64,000 bases of DNA from Terriglobales bacterium (GCA_030038475.1 JASHOU010000216.1:62001-126000); one strand, 5' to 3'. Positions 7,850 through 16,702 are shown, counted from the first letter of the stretch. Translations and numbers: made by a program. Notes: generated by a model not told the origin, from the letters alone.

Positions 7850-10800
7850 CTACTTCTGTTTCTTGTCCCAGTCCTCGCGTGACATCGCTTTGAGCGGTTG
7901 CAGACTCTTGCTTTGTAGCGCCGCATTGATCGGGGCCAACGAAGTAGTAATGGTTTGCAGCTTCACTCCGGCATCGTCTAGCTGTTTCTCGATTACGGTT
8001 GTGCTATCGATTTGCGATTGCGTCGGGCGTCCCGAGTAACCATTAACTGCGCCATAGAGATCGCCCATGTGCTCGCGCAATTTCAGTTCGCCCGTGATCA
8101 TTCCACCCTCTTTGACCGAAACGAGCGTAGAGCGAAAATCCTCGAGCTTCTGCACCAGGCCGTTGAGCTGCTCCTTCAACTGTGCGTCGTTCGCGGCTGC
8201 GGCGCGCTGTCGCGCCTGATCGCGCAAATCGTTGTTCGCATCCACAACATAAGTCAACTGCGCCAGCATGTTATAAAGCTGGGTCACGACTTTGTGCTGC
8301 AAGGCGCGGTCCGCCGCAGCGCTCTTGCTGCGTGGATCGGGCACCAGCTTGACCTCGGCGGTATAAGTTTCCTTACCCTTGGTCAGCTTGACCGTGTAAG
8401 TGCCTTCCTGCACCTGCGGCCCGAAGAAGACGAACTGATTCTCCACCAATCCGGCGGCGGGCGGAACCTTCGGAGGCTTGGCGCGCTCCGGCCATTCGAC
8501 GCGATTCAACCCGCGCCGCTTGTCGCCTTGAATCGATGTCAAAAGATTTCCTTTGTCGTCGTAGATTTCGACCTTCAAGTCGCCAAAGATGTGCCGCTTC
8601 TTCTGGTAGTAAACAATCGACGCCGCCTCGGGCAGCGTGCGTCCCATGAATTCCGAATCGCCATCGAATCTTTGCTCGCCGGCCGGCAACTCCAGCACCG
8701 ACGGGCGCGACGGGAGCATCACCAGATCCTTTGCCAGCATCTCGGGGGTCAGCGCGCGGATCGGCGTCAGGTCATCGAGAATGTAAATGCCGCGGCCGTG
8801 AGTCGCCAGAATCAAATCCGACTCGCGTGGATGAATCGCGATGTCGCGCACGGCTACGTTGGGAAGATTTCCTTTGAACTGCGCCCAATGCGCTCCGCCA
8901 TCGAGTGAAATGAAGAGCCCGAACTCGGTGCCCACAAACAGCAGATTGGCATTGACCAGGTCTTCGCGTACTACGTGGGCGTAGCCGTTGAGCTCGGGCG
9001 TGGAAAGAGATGTCCAGGTTTTTCCGTAGTCTTTCGTGCGATAGACATACGTCTTCATATCGCCCAGAGCATGGCCATCGAAAGTCGCATACGCGACAGC
9101 CGGATCGAAATGACTGGCTTCGATCATTGAGACCCATGTGTTCGCAGGCAGACCCGGAATGTTCTTTACGACATTCGTCCAGTGCTTGCCATCGTCGCGC
9201 GTGATCTGCACGTTGCCATCGTCGGTTCCGGCCCAAACCACAAGCCCATTCTTGGGAGATTCGGCAATCGTATAAATCGTTTCGTATTTCTCCGCGTCGG
9301 AATTGTCGATGGTCAATCCGCCCGACAACTCCTGATGCTGTCGCTCCGGATTATTCGTCGTGAGATCGGGCGAAATGCGCTCCCACGACTCGCCATGATC
9401 GCGCGAACGGAAAAGGAACTGTCCTCCAAGATAGATCGTTCCCGGGTGATTCGGACTCAGGTGAATCGGCGCATTCCAGTTGAAACGAAAATCCGGTTCT
9501 CCCGCCCGCGGCAACGGCTTGATGTCTTTCGATTCGCCGGTGCTTTTGCGGAAGCGCGAGATTTTTCCACCCTGATACTCCGCATAGGCGTAATCGGCAT
9601 CGGCCGGATCGGAGAACGCCCAGAAGCCGTCGCCGAAATCGATATTGCGCCACGCACGATTGGGAATTCCATCAACTCCGCGCGATGGCCCCATCCACGA
9701 GCCATTGTCTTGCAGACCGCCATACACGTTATACGGGTCGGCCATGTCGAAACTTACGTGGTAGAACTGCGAAATCGGCAGATTCGAAAGAAAGCGCCAA
9801 TGATTCGCTTGATCGAGCGATTTGTAAACACCGCCATCGGTTCCCACGAACATCTGATTAGGATTGTCGGGATCGATCCACAGCGCGTGCAGATCGCCGT
9901 GCACTCGTTCGCCCGGTCCTTCGCTCATGGAAATCGCGGCGCTGAAGCTCTTGCCGCCATCTTCGCTGATAGTGAGAAAGAATCCGGTTTTGTAGATGCG
10001 ATCGGCGTTCTTAGGATCGACGCTTAAACGCGCAAAATAAAACGGCCGCCCGCTGATGTTGAATGAATTGTTCACCTCCGCCCAGCTCTCGCCAGCATCG
10101 TCGGAGCGGAACAGAGCCGTGTGATTGCGGGCTTCGACCACAGCGTAAACGCGCGCGTGATTACTTGGCGCAACCGCAACGCCAATGCGGCCGAGATCGC
10201 CTTCCGGCAGACCCTTGCGCAGTTCATGCCATGTCGCCCCGCCGTCGGTCGACTTGAATAACCCGCTGCCCGGTCCGCCTGATCGAAAGTTCCATGGCTC
10301 GCGCCGCACATCCCACATGGCCGCGTAGAGCACGTTCGCATCCTGCGGATCCATCGCCATCTCGGCGCAGCCCGTGCCATCATTCCGGTAGAGAATCTTG
10401 TTCCACGTTTTCCCGCCGTCGGTGGTCTTGAAAACGCCGCGCTCCGTATTCGAGTTCCAAAGATGCCCCAGAGCGCATGCGTAAACTGTGTTGCTGTCTT
10501 TGGGATGAACCACGATTCGGCTGACATGCTCTGAGTCCGGCAACCCGACCGCATCCCAGTTGTCGCCGCCATCGCGCGAGCGATAGATGCCCGTGCCCAC
10601 AGACACGCTATTGCGCACCCACGACTCGCCCGTCCCGACCCACACCGTCTTGGGATTCGACGGATCGATAGCGATGGAACCGATGGACTGCGAGGGCTGC
10701 TTGTCGAAGATCGGCTTGAATGTGATGCCGCCATCCACGGATTTCCACACTCCACCACTCGCCGCTCCGATGTAGATCGTGAGCCGTTCACCCTCGTGCA

Positions 10801-10990
10801 CCGCATTGATATCGGCGACGCGGCCGCCCATCGCCGCCGGACCGATGGCGCGTATCGGCAATCCGCTGAGCGTATCCGAATCGAGAGTTACATCTTGCGC
10901 CGCGGCCGGCATCGCCACAACGAATGCCAGTGTCGCCGCCAGAGCGATGACAACCAGAACCATCCACAACGAACGCAAACTAGCAGCCAT
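7850..10990 (-). CDS. BNR/VPS10 (sortilin-like) repeat protein, secreted
   Basis: 1046 residues with an N-terminal signal sequence (LWMVLVVIALAATLAFVVAMPAAAQ). The body is a multi-bladed beta-propeller marked by at least ten Asp-box/BNR repeats of the form S-x-D-x-G-x-x-W (KSVDGGITF, RSRDGGDNW, KTTDGGKTW, RSDDAGESW, RTKDYGKTW and others), as in sortilin/VPS10 and xyloglucanase-type glycosyl hydrolases. The C-terminal 250 residues are a separate beta-domain (VEIYDDKGNL ... EVKLVPDPR) followed by a helical end. Such proteins are abundant in Acidobacteriota and are called 'glycosyl hydrolase' without proof. Start 10990 is chosen over an ATG at 11011 because GGAGG lies six bases upstream of it. 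Confidence 0.85.
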   Translation of the reverse strand: MAASLRSLWMVLVVIALAATLAFVVAMPAAAQDVTLDSDTLSGLPIRAIGPAAMGGRVADINAVHEGERLTIYIGAASGGVWKSVDGGITFKPIFDKQPSQSIGSIAIDPSNPKTVWVGTGESWVRNSVSVGTGIYRSRDGGDNWDAVGLPDSEHVSRIVVHPKDSNTVYACALGHLWNSNTERGVFKTTDGGKTWNKILYRNDGTGCAEMAMDPQDANVLYAAMWDVRREPWNFRSGGPGSGLFKSTDGGATWHELRKGLPEGDLGRIGVAVAPSNHARVYAVVEARNHTALFRSDDAGESWAEVNNSFNISGRPFYFARLSVDPKNADRIYKTGFFLTISEDGGKSFSAAISMSEGPGERVHGDLHALWIDPDNPNQMFVGTDGGVYKSLDQANHWRFLSNLPISQFYHVSFDMADPYNVYGGLQDNGSWMGPSRGVDGIPNRAWRNIDFGDGFWAFSDPADADYAYAEYQGGKISRFRKSTGESKDIKPLPRAGEPDFRFNWNAPIHLSPNHPGTIYLGGQFLFRSRDHGESWERISPDLTTNNPERQHQELSGGLTIDNSDAEKYETIYTIAESPKNGLVVWAGTDDGNVQITRDDGKHWTNVVKNIPGLPANTWVSMIEASHFDPAVAYATFDGHALGDMKTYVYRTKDYGKTWTSLSTPELNGYAHVVREDLVNANLLFVGTEFGLFISLDGGAHWAQFKGNLPNVAVRDIAIHPRESDLILATHGRGIYILDDLTPIRALTPEMLAKDLVMLPSRPSVLELPAGEQRFDGDSEFMGRTLPEAASIVYYQKKRHIFGDLKVEIYDDKGNLLTSIQGDKRRGLNRVEWPERAKPPKVPPAAGLVENQFVFFGPQVQEGTYTVKLTKGKETYTAEVKLVPDPRSKSAAADRALQHKVVTQLYNMLAQLTYVVDANNDLRDQARQRAAAANDAQLKEQLNGLVQKLEDFRSTLVSVKEGGMITGELKLREHMGDLYGAVNGYSGRPTQSQIDSTTVIEKQLDDAGVKLQTITTSLAPINAALQSKSLQPLKAMSREDWDKKQK

Positions 10991-11075
10991 GACCACCTCC
11001 GGGATGATCACACCGAGCGAAATCGCATGACTTCATTGCCATGCCGCATCATCAAATTATTGTCGTTGTAACGAA

Positions 11076-11885
11076 CTAGATATTGGGCGGATTCGACGGA
11101 TTCGCCTTCGGCGCGTCCGGTTTCGGCGGTTCCGCTTTTGGCGCCTCAGGCTTGGGAGGGGGCGGCGGCATCTTGAAGACTGAATCCTCCACCGGCACAT
11201 TCAGTTCGATCTTCGAAATAGTCAACTTCTCGGTCTCGGTACTTCCCTTTACTCCGCTCTCGATCGCAAATGGAAAAACAATCCCATCGACTTCCTTGTA
11301 ATCGCCGATCGACGACTCGACATCCCGCTCCGTTCCACGCACGGTGCGCTTGGTTTCCTCTTTGATCTCGAGGAACGAATCGGCATCGAGGTAAATCGTT
11401 TGCACGTCGCCGTTTTTCAGATTGACTTTCAGCTTGTAGGCATCGGTGCCTTCCAGCTTCTCTTTTCCCAAAAGCTCCACCTGGTTCCCTTTGCTTTTGT
11501 AATCCACCAGCGGACCATCGAGATCGGCCGTCTCTTGCATTTCCTTGGCTTCGTCGGCCGACATCAATTCCGGATCTTTCTTGCCCATGAACGGCATGAT
11601 CTGCCAGGCATTCGTGCTGTCATAAGCTTGCACGGCGGTCAATCCCTGAATGGTAAATTCCAGCCGCGCCATGTTGGGCCGCTTCTGAATCAGCGTCCCG
11701 GGCGCTTCCATGCCCGGCCCCATGGCAATCGTGGCGGTCGTTTTGATCGATTGCACGCTTTTCAGCTTGTCGGCGCCGCCGCGCGCCTGAATACTCTTCG
11801 CAATGATTTCGTCGACCGTTTGCGCGCACACGCATGGAATCAGCGCAATCAACGCAACCATCGCCAGAAAAACTTTTCTAACCAT
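11076..11885 (-). CDS. LolA/LolB-like outer-membrane lipoprotein-sorting family protein with proline-rich tail
   Basis: 269 residues: signal peptide (VFLAMVALIALIPCVCAQ), then the sequence DEIIAKSIQARGGADKLKSVQSIKTTATI typical of exported LolA-like half-barrels, with later strands KLKVNLKNGDVQTIYLDADSFL. LolA-type proteins shuttle lipids or lipoproteins in the periplasm; distant homologues are of unknown cargo. The last 35 residues are proline/alanine/lysine rich with a five-residue period (PKPEA, PKAEP, PKPDA, PKANP), encoded by a 15-bp DNA repeat. GAGGAG lies eight bases before the ATG. Confidence 0.75.
   Translation of the reverse strand: MVRKVFLAMVALIALIPCVCAQTVDEIIAKSIQARGGADKLKSVQSIKTTATIAMGPGMEAPGTLIQKRPNMARLEFTIQGLTAVQAYDSTNAWQIMPFMGKKDPELMSADEAKEMQETADLDGPLVDYKSKGNQVELLGKEKLEGTDAYKLKVNLKNGDVQTIYLDADSFLEIKEETKRTVRGTERDVESSIGDYKEVDGIVFPFAIESGVKGSTETEKLTISKIELNVPVEDSVFKMPPPPPKPEAPKAEPPKPDAPKANPSNPPNI
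11101..11160. repeat. 15-bp degenerate tandem repeat, about four copies, 3' end of the LolA-like gene
   Basis: Units start at 11101, 11116, 11131 and 11146 (TTCGCCTTCGGCGCG, TCCGGTTTCGGCGGT and so on). The repeat is in phase with the coding frame and encodes the PKxEx pentapeptides of the C-terminal tail. Confidence 0.65.
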
Positions 11886-12055
11886 GAGTGATCTCCTCAG
11901 ACTCCTCGGGACTTTTCATTTGCTCCGAAGACGCTTATTGTAACCTCCCATTCATGCTAGTAGTGCTGTTTTTTGGCGTTTGTCTCGTCTGAAGATGCAG
12001 TTTTGCAGGCAAACAACAACTGTTATGTCTTTCGTGATCGTCTTGGCGCGTGACG

Positions 12056-13384
12056 CTACTGCGGCAGCGGACGCCCGCGCGTCTCGGCACCCAGCGGAGT
12101 CAGCAACAGACCTATGGCAAAGGCGATAGCCGTGAGCGCAACCGGAGTCCCGATTGAACCGAAATGCCGCACCCCGGCTCCGACAAGAAAAGTAATTCCC
12201 GCACCCGCGAAGCGCGCAAAGGAAGTGGAAAACGCGAAGGCGCTGGCTCTGCACTCGGTGGGATACTGCTCTGGCAGCCACAGCGTGTAGACCGAGAAGT
12301 TCGCGCCGCCGAAGCCAAGAAAAAACAGGCAAACAAAAAACCACGGCAATCCGGCTCCGCCCAAATAGTAAATCTTGCCAAAGGTCAGCGCGATGAACAC
12401 CATCATCAAAGTGAAGAACACGGCCAGCGCGCCTCGACGGCCCAACCGTTCGGCAATCGTCGGCATCGCGAGACAGCCAAGAATCGTCGCAACCGCCACT
12501 AGCATGGTTGCGTAGGAGGCCATCTGCGCTGCCTGTGGCCCGACCCGGCCGCTCGCTTCCGAAAGCGTCGTCACCGCCGCCGGAACATAAACCGTTCCCG
12601 CCCACAATCCGGTAATCGAAACCAGCATGAAGATGGAATTCAGAATCGTTCGCCGTCGCCACATTGGACTAAACAGCGTCGCCAGCGGGCGCCACCAAGC
12701 CCAGCTATGCACGACTTTCTCCTTCTGCACCCAGCGCGACGGCTCGGTTACGCCATACCGGACCCACGCCAATAACAGAGCCGGTAATCCACCGAAGGCG
12801 AACATGGCACGCCAGCCAAAATGGCTTCCGATGCTGTAATTGGCCAGCGCCGCCAGGAAAAAGCCAACGTAGTATCCCGTGTGCATGAACCCCGCGCCAG
12901 AGATCCGCCGATGCTCGGGCCATTCTTCTGCCACAAACGTTCCGCCCATGGCCCACTCGCCGCCAATGCCGATTCCGGCCAGCAGACGCAGAGCCGCAAG
13001 CTGCCACACGTTGACGGCGAAGGCGCTCAGCAAAGTGAACGTGGAATAACACAGAATGGTCAGCATCAGAGTCCGCACGCGGCCAAACTTGTCTCCGATG
13101 GGCCCCCACAAAAACGCCAGACCCCAACCCACCAGAAACAGGGCAAACAACAGTCCGCCGTAATAGCCGATGTTTCCCTTGGTCGCGGCAATGCCCGAAC
13201 GCGGCAACAATTCCCGCAGCGACGGCACCAGCACCAGCGCATAGATCACCGAGTCCATGCCGTCAAGCGTCCATCCTCCCCACGACGCCCAGAAGCCGCG
13301 AATCTGATTGCGCGTCAGCGGCGCTCGGCCTGCATTGTTCGCCAGGTGAATCCCTGATTGTTTGATATTTGTTGAGGTCGCCAT
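12056..13384 (-). CDS. MFS transporter, sugar/aromatic-acid transporter family
   Basis: 442 residues with about 12 membrane segments. GPIGDKFGRVRTLM after the second helix and RLLAGIGIGGEWAMGGTFVAEEWP in the fourth-fifth helix region are typical of the metabolite:H+ symporter/sugar-porter branch (ShiA, MhbT, JEN1-like). It likely imports an organic acid. The ATG at 13384 is preferred to one at 13414 because an AGAGGGG sits just upstream. The gene stands alone between the RNase HI-like gene and the LolA-like gene, with sizeable gaps on both sides. Confidence 0.8.
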   Translation of the reverse strand: MATSTNIKQSGIHLANNAGRAPLTRNQIRGFWASWGGWTLDGMDSVIYALVLVPSLRELLPRSGIAATKGNIGYYGGLLFALFLVGWGLAFLWGPIGDKFGRVRTLMLTILCYSTFTLLSAFAVNVWQLAALRLLAGIGIGGEWAMGGTFVAEEWPEHRRISGAGFMHTGYYVGFFLAALANYSIGSHFGWRAMFAFGGLPALLLAWVRYGVTEPSRWVQKEKVVHSWAWWRPLATLFSPMWRRRTILNSIFMLVSITGLWAGTVYVPAAVTTLSEASGRVGPQAAQMASYATMLVAVATILGCLAMPTIAERLGRRGALAVFFTLMMVFIALTFGKIYYLGGAGLPWFFVCLFFLGFGGANFSVYTLWLPEQYPTECRASAFAFSTSFARFAGAGITFLVGAGVRHFGSIGTPVALTAIAFAIGLLLTPLGAETRGRPLPQ

Positions 13385-13560
13385 GCGCACCCCTCTTTTT
13401 CCGCATGGGAGCATACTCTGATCGCGGAGCCGACGCCAGCAGTGTTTTCGGGTAGTAAGCGGCCCGCAACAAGGCCGTTCGCTGGGTTTTGCGTAGCTTG
13501 CTTAAGAATAGAAAGGTTCAAGTTGGTGCCGCAGCCGCAAACTCAGCAGCTCGGCAACAG

Positions 13561-13605
13561 ATCAAGCTTCAACGAATCAAGGTTTAACGAAACCGGTTTC
13601 AACGA
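13561..13605. repeat. 15-bp tandem repeat, three copies, just 3' of the RNase HI-like gene
   Basis: Units at 13561, 13576 and 13591 each end in TTNAACGA (ATCAAGCTTCAACGA, ATCAAGGTTTAACGA, AACCGGTTTCAACGA). The array stops two bases before the stop codon of the RNase HI-like gene and lies in non-coding DNA. Confidence 0.7.
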
Positions 13606-13607
13606 AA

Positions 13608-14033
13608 TCAGGGACGGCTTTCTAGGCCAAGTCGGGCGGCTGAGCTGGCCAGACGATTCGCTTCGCGGTTGTTCTCCCGGCGCACGTGGGCGATTGAGAA
13701 ATCGAGCGACCGCGCCAGTTTTCGGCAGATCCAGTGCAACGAATACAACCGGTTGCTGCGGCAACTGTATTCGCCACTCATTTGCCGCACGACCACTTCC
13801 GAATCCGAAAATACGTGAAGTGCCTTGGCCTTCAACTCCAGGGCATACTGCAATGCTTCAAGCAGTGCAACGTACTCGGCAACATTATTGTCCTGCCGTC
13901 CAATCCAGCGGGCGATCCTGATGGTGCCGTCGTTCAGGCCGTCGATAACCACTCCAATCCCGGCCGAGCCGGGATTGCCGAGCGATCCGCCATCGACATA
14001 AGCCACCAGATCTGGCATTGCGCGGTCTGACAT
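13608..14033 (-). CDS. RNase HI-like (reverse-transcriptase-like RNase H fold) protein
   Basis: 141 residues covering a full RNase H fold. YVDGGSLGNPGSAGIGVVI carries the first catalytic Asp, NNVAEYVALLEAL the catalytic Glu, FSDSEVVVRQM the second Asp, and HVRRENNREANRLA the last acidic cluster (here N-N-R-E-A-N; the usual D-x-A-N/D Asp is replaced by Glu). This is the 'RNase HI/RVT_3' family, which removes RNA from RNA-DNA hybrids; many are accessory to the main RNase H. The ATG at 14033 is followed by a second ATG six codons in, either of which could be used. The 620 bases upstream hold no gene but a candidate RNA. Confidence 0.85.
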   Translation of the reverse strand: MSDRAMPDLVAYVDGGSLGNPGSAGIGVVIDGLNDGTIRIARWIGRQDNNVAEYVALLEALQYALELKAKALHVFSDSEVVVRQMSGEYSCRSNRLYSLHWICRKLARSLDFSIAHVRRENNREANRLASSAARLGLESRP

Positions 14034-14101
14034 TACCGAACTGAATCGACGCTAAACTGATTCGACCTTGCTGCCATGATGCGCGAGCCTGATACCGGCG
14101 T

Positions 14102-14147
14102 CAAGACGCTAGCGCGGTTCATTCGGACACGCCCGTCTTGCGAACCG
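14102..14147. other. Two overlapping inverted repeats upstream of the RNase HI-like gene
   Basis: CAAGACG (14102-14108) is complementary to CGTCTTG (14134-14140), and CGGTTC (14115-14120) to GAACCG (14142-14147). The two pairings interlock; with one base between the 3' halves they are more likely alternatives than a stable pseudoknot. Function unknown. Confidence 0.35.
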
Positions 14148-14283
14148 ATTTCTGTCGCTGTGGATGTTATTGTGGAAAAACGGAAATAATTTTAACCCGC
14201 CATTCATAAACACCCCCGATGCAATGATTTGGAATCGTGCATTTTCAGCTGCGGCAAGCGCACAATTGCACCGAAAAATGTCA

Positions 14284-14311
14284 TTGACAATTCTTAAACA
14301 AATCCTTAACT
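14284..14311 (+). promoter_or_regulatory. Weak candidate promoter for the structured RNA
   Basis: Perfect TTGACA at 14284-14289, 16 bases, then TTAACT at 14306-14311 (3 of 6 matches). It ends about 25 bases upstream of the first helix of the candidate RNA. Confidence 0.25.
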
Positions 14312-14336
14312 TGGCTCCCGTCGACGGCTGAAAGGG

Positions 14337-14551
14337 TTGGCTTAAATAAAACTTTGCCAGTCCGAAGTAAGCTGGGTGATCAGCTCCAAGGGAAACCGGA
14401 CGAGCAGCCAGACCTGAAAAAACCGACTGTACTTGCGAGAGGCAGTTGGGGTTTGGCACCGCGAAAGCGGTGATCGCATCAAGGGCTGTGACGGTGCATG
14501 TCTCCACGCTGTTGGCTTCCTCGCAGGAGCCGGCGGCTAGAGCATAACCAA
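14337..14551 (+). ncRNA. Candidate structured non-coding RNA of about 215 nt, family unknown
   Basis: Several helices can be read directly. They are: TTGG-C-TTA (14337-14344) with TAACCAA (14545-14551) as a closing stem with one bulge; GTCCG (14360-14364) with CGGAC (14397-14401); CAGCC (14405-14409) with GGCTG (14484-14488), enclosing CCGACTG (14423-14429) with CAGTTGG (14443-14449) and the perfect hairpin CACCGC-GAAA-GCGGTG (14457-14472); and GGCTTC (14514-14519) with GGAGCC (14526-14531). The GAAA tetraloop and G-U pairs exist only when the + strand is transcribed, which decides the strand. No + strand gene follows for 10 kb, so it is unlikely to be a riboswitch. I could not match it to RNase P, SRP, tmRNA, 6S, cobalamin or c-di-GMP RNAs. 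Confidence 0.4.
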
Positions 14552-14571
14552 TGTCACAGCCTTTACCTTTT

Positions 14572-14601
14572 CTGCACGTTTCTCAGCCGCACGTTTCTCG
14601 C
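14572..14601. repeat. 15-bp direct repeat, two copies
   Basis: CTGCACGTTTCTCAG (14572-14586) is followed directly by CCGCACGTTTCTCGC (14587-14601). It lies in the gap just 3' of the PilZ gene. Confidence 0.6.
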
Positions 14602-14656
14602 CTCACTGAAAAGTCCCGGCCTCAGTGTGCGCTACAAACCAAATTCGTTTTAAATT

Positions 14657-16621
14657 TCAGTTGTCAGATTTGGCGCGTTGAGCATGGTTGCGCAGCCAAG
14701 TTTCGGCCAACTGGCTGGCATCCGAAACCTGGGTGCGCGTCATCTGCGGAGTCAAGCCTTCGAGGCGCAGCTTGCTGTTTTCGTCTCCTTGTGCGAGCGC
14801 AATCGTCGACCAGAAGTAGGCTTTCGATAAATCCTGAGGAACTCCGCGGCCAGCCCAATAGTAGGCGCCGAGCGCGCTCTGCGCGGCCACATTGCCACCC
14901 TCGGCCGCGCGCTCGAACCATTGCATCGCCTGCACGTTATCGGGCGGAACGCGATCGATGCAGCGAACGCCCATCTGATATTGCGCGTCGGCGTCGCCCT
15001 GATCGGCGAGCCTTTGCAACTCTTCGAGAGATTGCGCCTGCGGTTTGTGAGCCACTGCACCTTGCGCGGAAACTGCGTTGGAAGCGGGCTGCTCTTGCGC
15101 TGCCTGGGTTGTGATCGTCAAATGCTTTTCGAGGATGGGGCTGATTAGGTAGCCGAGGACGAAGGCCACAACCAGGATGACCAGCCCTAACAACGACCGA
15201 TAAAGAAAACGAGATGGCTCTGCTGATGCGGGCTCTGCAGCGCCGTCCGGCCCTGGCTCGGAGGGTTGCTCGTCGATCGGCTTTGCAGCATGCTCCTGCA
15301 CGTTCGCCGCCGAAACGTCGCTTAGGATGCGCTCGTCGACTTCGGCGTGCCGCTCCCACAGCGCTTCGCGAACGGCGTGCATGTCCTCGTCGCCCGAGTC
15401 GGCAGTGACGACGGTTGTAGATTCGGTCGTCTTTGATCCGTCGATTTTCGCGCGCTCGATCTCGTCATCTTCAATCTTTGCATCGTCGACTTTCGGATCG
15501 GCAATCTTCGCAGCCTCGAGCATCGCCGTTTCGATTCTCGCTGCTTCGATTCTCATTGCTTCGATTTTCGCAGCGACGGTCTTCTCAGCGACTTTATTCG
15601 CGCTGGCGGTTTTGGGGATCATTTCGATCAGGCGTTCTAAAACCACTGCGTCCGCGTTGCTGAATGCGCGCGGATACGGAGAAAAAACTTCCAGCAGGCC
15701 GATCACGCGGAAATCGGAGACGATGGGAGCGGCCATAACAGAGACGATACCCAGAGCGCGACCGACTTCGGGATCGACACGCGGATCGTTTTCCATATCT
15801 TCGCAGTAGACGATCAGCCCGGTGCGAACACATTCGCCCGATAGACCCCGCTTCACATCCAACGGCGCTCCGAGCGGCGGAGCCGGGTCGCCGGCTCGGG
15901 CACGGCAGATCATCCGATCGTCGGTTAAAAAGGCCAGAGCTGCGCCGCTGGCTCCGGTTAGGCGAATGGAATACTCGGCAATAAGATCGAAAGCGGAATT
16001 GATATCGTCGGCGACCTCGGTGACTTTTAGGCGCACACTTTCGAGCGAAGCGGGTGCGGCGCCCTCCGCGAAGATCGGGACTACATTACTGGAGTTGGCG
16101 CTGTCGCCCGATGCATAGCTCTCTTCGAAGCGTGGCGTCGGCTCAGTTGGCTGCTCGTTATCCAGTCCCTTTTGATTCAGTTCCTCTTGCTCGCGCAGCG
16201 CAAGTTGCTGGTTCCGGGCAGCCTGGTTCGAACAACCGACGAGCAGGTTGGTAAAAAGCCATTCTTTCAAGATTTGGCGGGAGCTGTCGGGGAGCGCAGA
16301 AAACCGGATACCTCCGCGGCCGCGCTCGTCGCTCCAGATGACTTGGCCGTTGGCATGAATGAAGCTCTTGGTTTCCGGCAGATCGAGGAAAAGGGTCACG
16401 GCACGGTGCGTTTCCAGCCGTTCGCTGGTCTGCACGGCAAATCCATCCTCGTGCAGGTTGAGCAACTCGCTCAGGTCCACCACCATGCCGGTCTGCGGGA
16501 TATTGAAACTGGCGTAAACCGGCGTATTAAGTTTCTGACGAATACTGCGGCGCCGCTCCCGGCCAGGAGCTTGTGTAACTGGATCCGGCAATCGACCAGT
16601 GCTCCGATCCATGGGTTGCAC
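14657..16621 (-). CDS. PilZ-GAF-transmembrane-Sel1 repeat protein
   Basis: 654 residues with four parts. Residues 20-125 form a PilZ domain: the RERRRSIRQKLN arginine cluster and VDLSELLNLHEDGFAV, where the usual DxSxxG has an insertion. Residues 190-335 form a GAF-like domain (FDLIAEYSIRLTGASGAALA ... SGECVRTG ... GIVSVMAAPI). Residues 351-395 are nine pentapeptide units of the form A-x-I-E-x. One membrane helix (about 471-492) is followed by Sel1/TPR-like repeats (530-615: GDADAQYQMGVRC, GNVAAQSALGAYYWAGRGV). PilZ domains bind c-di-GMP, so this could link that signal to a periplasmic or cytoplasmic partner through Sel1 repeats; which side each half occupies is not certain. It borders the polysaccharide locus, a common setting for PilZ control. 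Confidence 0.8.
   Translation of the reverse strand: MQPMDRSTGRLPDPVTQAPGRERRRSIRQKLNTPVYASFNIPQTGMVVDLSELLNLHEDGFAVQTSERLETHRAVTLFLDLPETKSFIHANGQVIWSDERGRGGIRFSALPDSSRQILKEWLFTNLLVGCSNQAARNQQLALREQEELNQKGLDNEQPTEPTPRFEESYASGDSANSSNVVPIFAEGAAPASLESVRLKVTEVADDINSAFDLIAEYSIRLTGASGAALAFLTDDRMICRARAGDPAPPLGAPLDVKRGLSGECVRTGLIVYCEDMENDPRVDPEVGRALGIVSVMAAPIVSDFRVIGLLEVFSPYPRAFSNADAVVLERLIEMIPKTASANKVAEKTVAAKIEAMRIEAARIETAMLEAAKIADPKVDDAKIEDDEIERAKIDGSKTTESTTVVTADSGDEDMHAVREALWERHAEVDERILSDVSAANVQEHAAKPIDEQPSEPGPDGAAEPASAEPSRFLYRSLLGLVILVVAFVLGYLISPILEKHLTITTQAAQEQPASNAVSAQGAVAHKPQAQSLEELQRLADQGDADAQYQMGVRCIDRVPPDNVQAMQWFERAAEGGNVAAQSALGAYYWAGRGVPQDLSKAYFWSTIALAQGDENSKLRLEGLTPQMTRTQVSDASQLAETWLRNHAQRAKSDN
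15437..15571. repeat. 15-bp degenerate tandem repeat, nine copies, inside the PilZ-Sel1 gene
   Basis: Nine in-frame 15-base units encode AKIEA, MRIEA, ARIET, AMLEA, AKIAD, PKVDD, AKIED, DEIER and AKIDG. The units diverge in base sequence (TTCGATT cores on the + strand) but keep the period exactly. Confidence 0.75.
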
Positions 16622-16702
16622 TCCATATTAACTCAGGGATCAAAAGGAAGAAACAAGATCAATGATGGTCGTCAGTTTTTCGCTTTTCAATTTGGGCAAC
16701 CG

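Noticed and set aside
14109-14507. A 132-residue - strand frame in the RNase HI/PilZ gap
   Set aside because: No ribosome site or motif; it runs antisense through the hairpins of the candidate RNA.
14337-14551. Reading the RNA as a cobalamin or c-di-GMP-I riboswitch
   Set aside because: Some short stretches resemble (AGCCAGACCTG; GGGAAACCGGACG), but the required core motifs and order are missing and no gene follows on the same strand.
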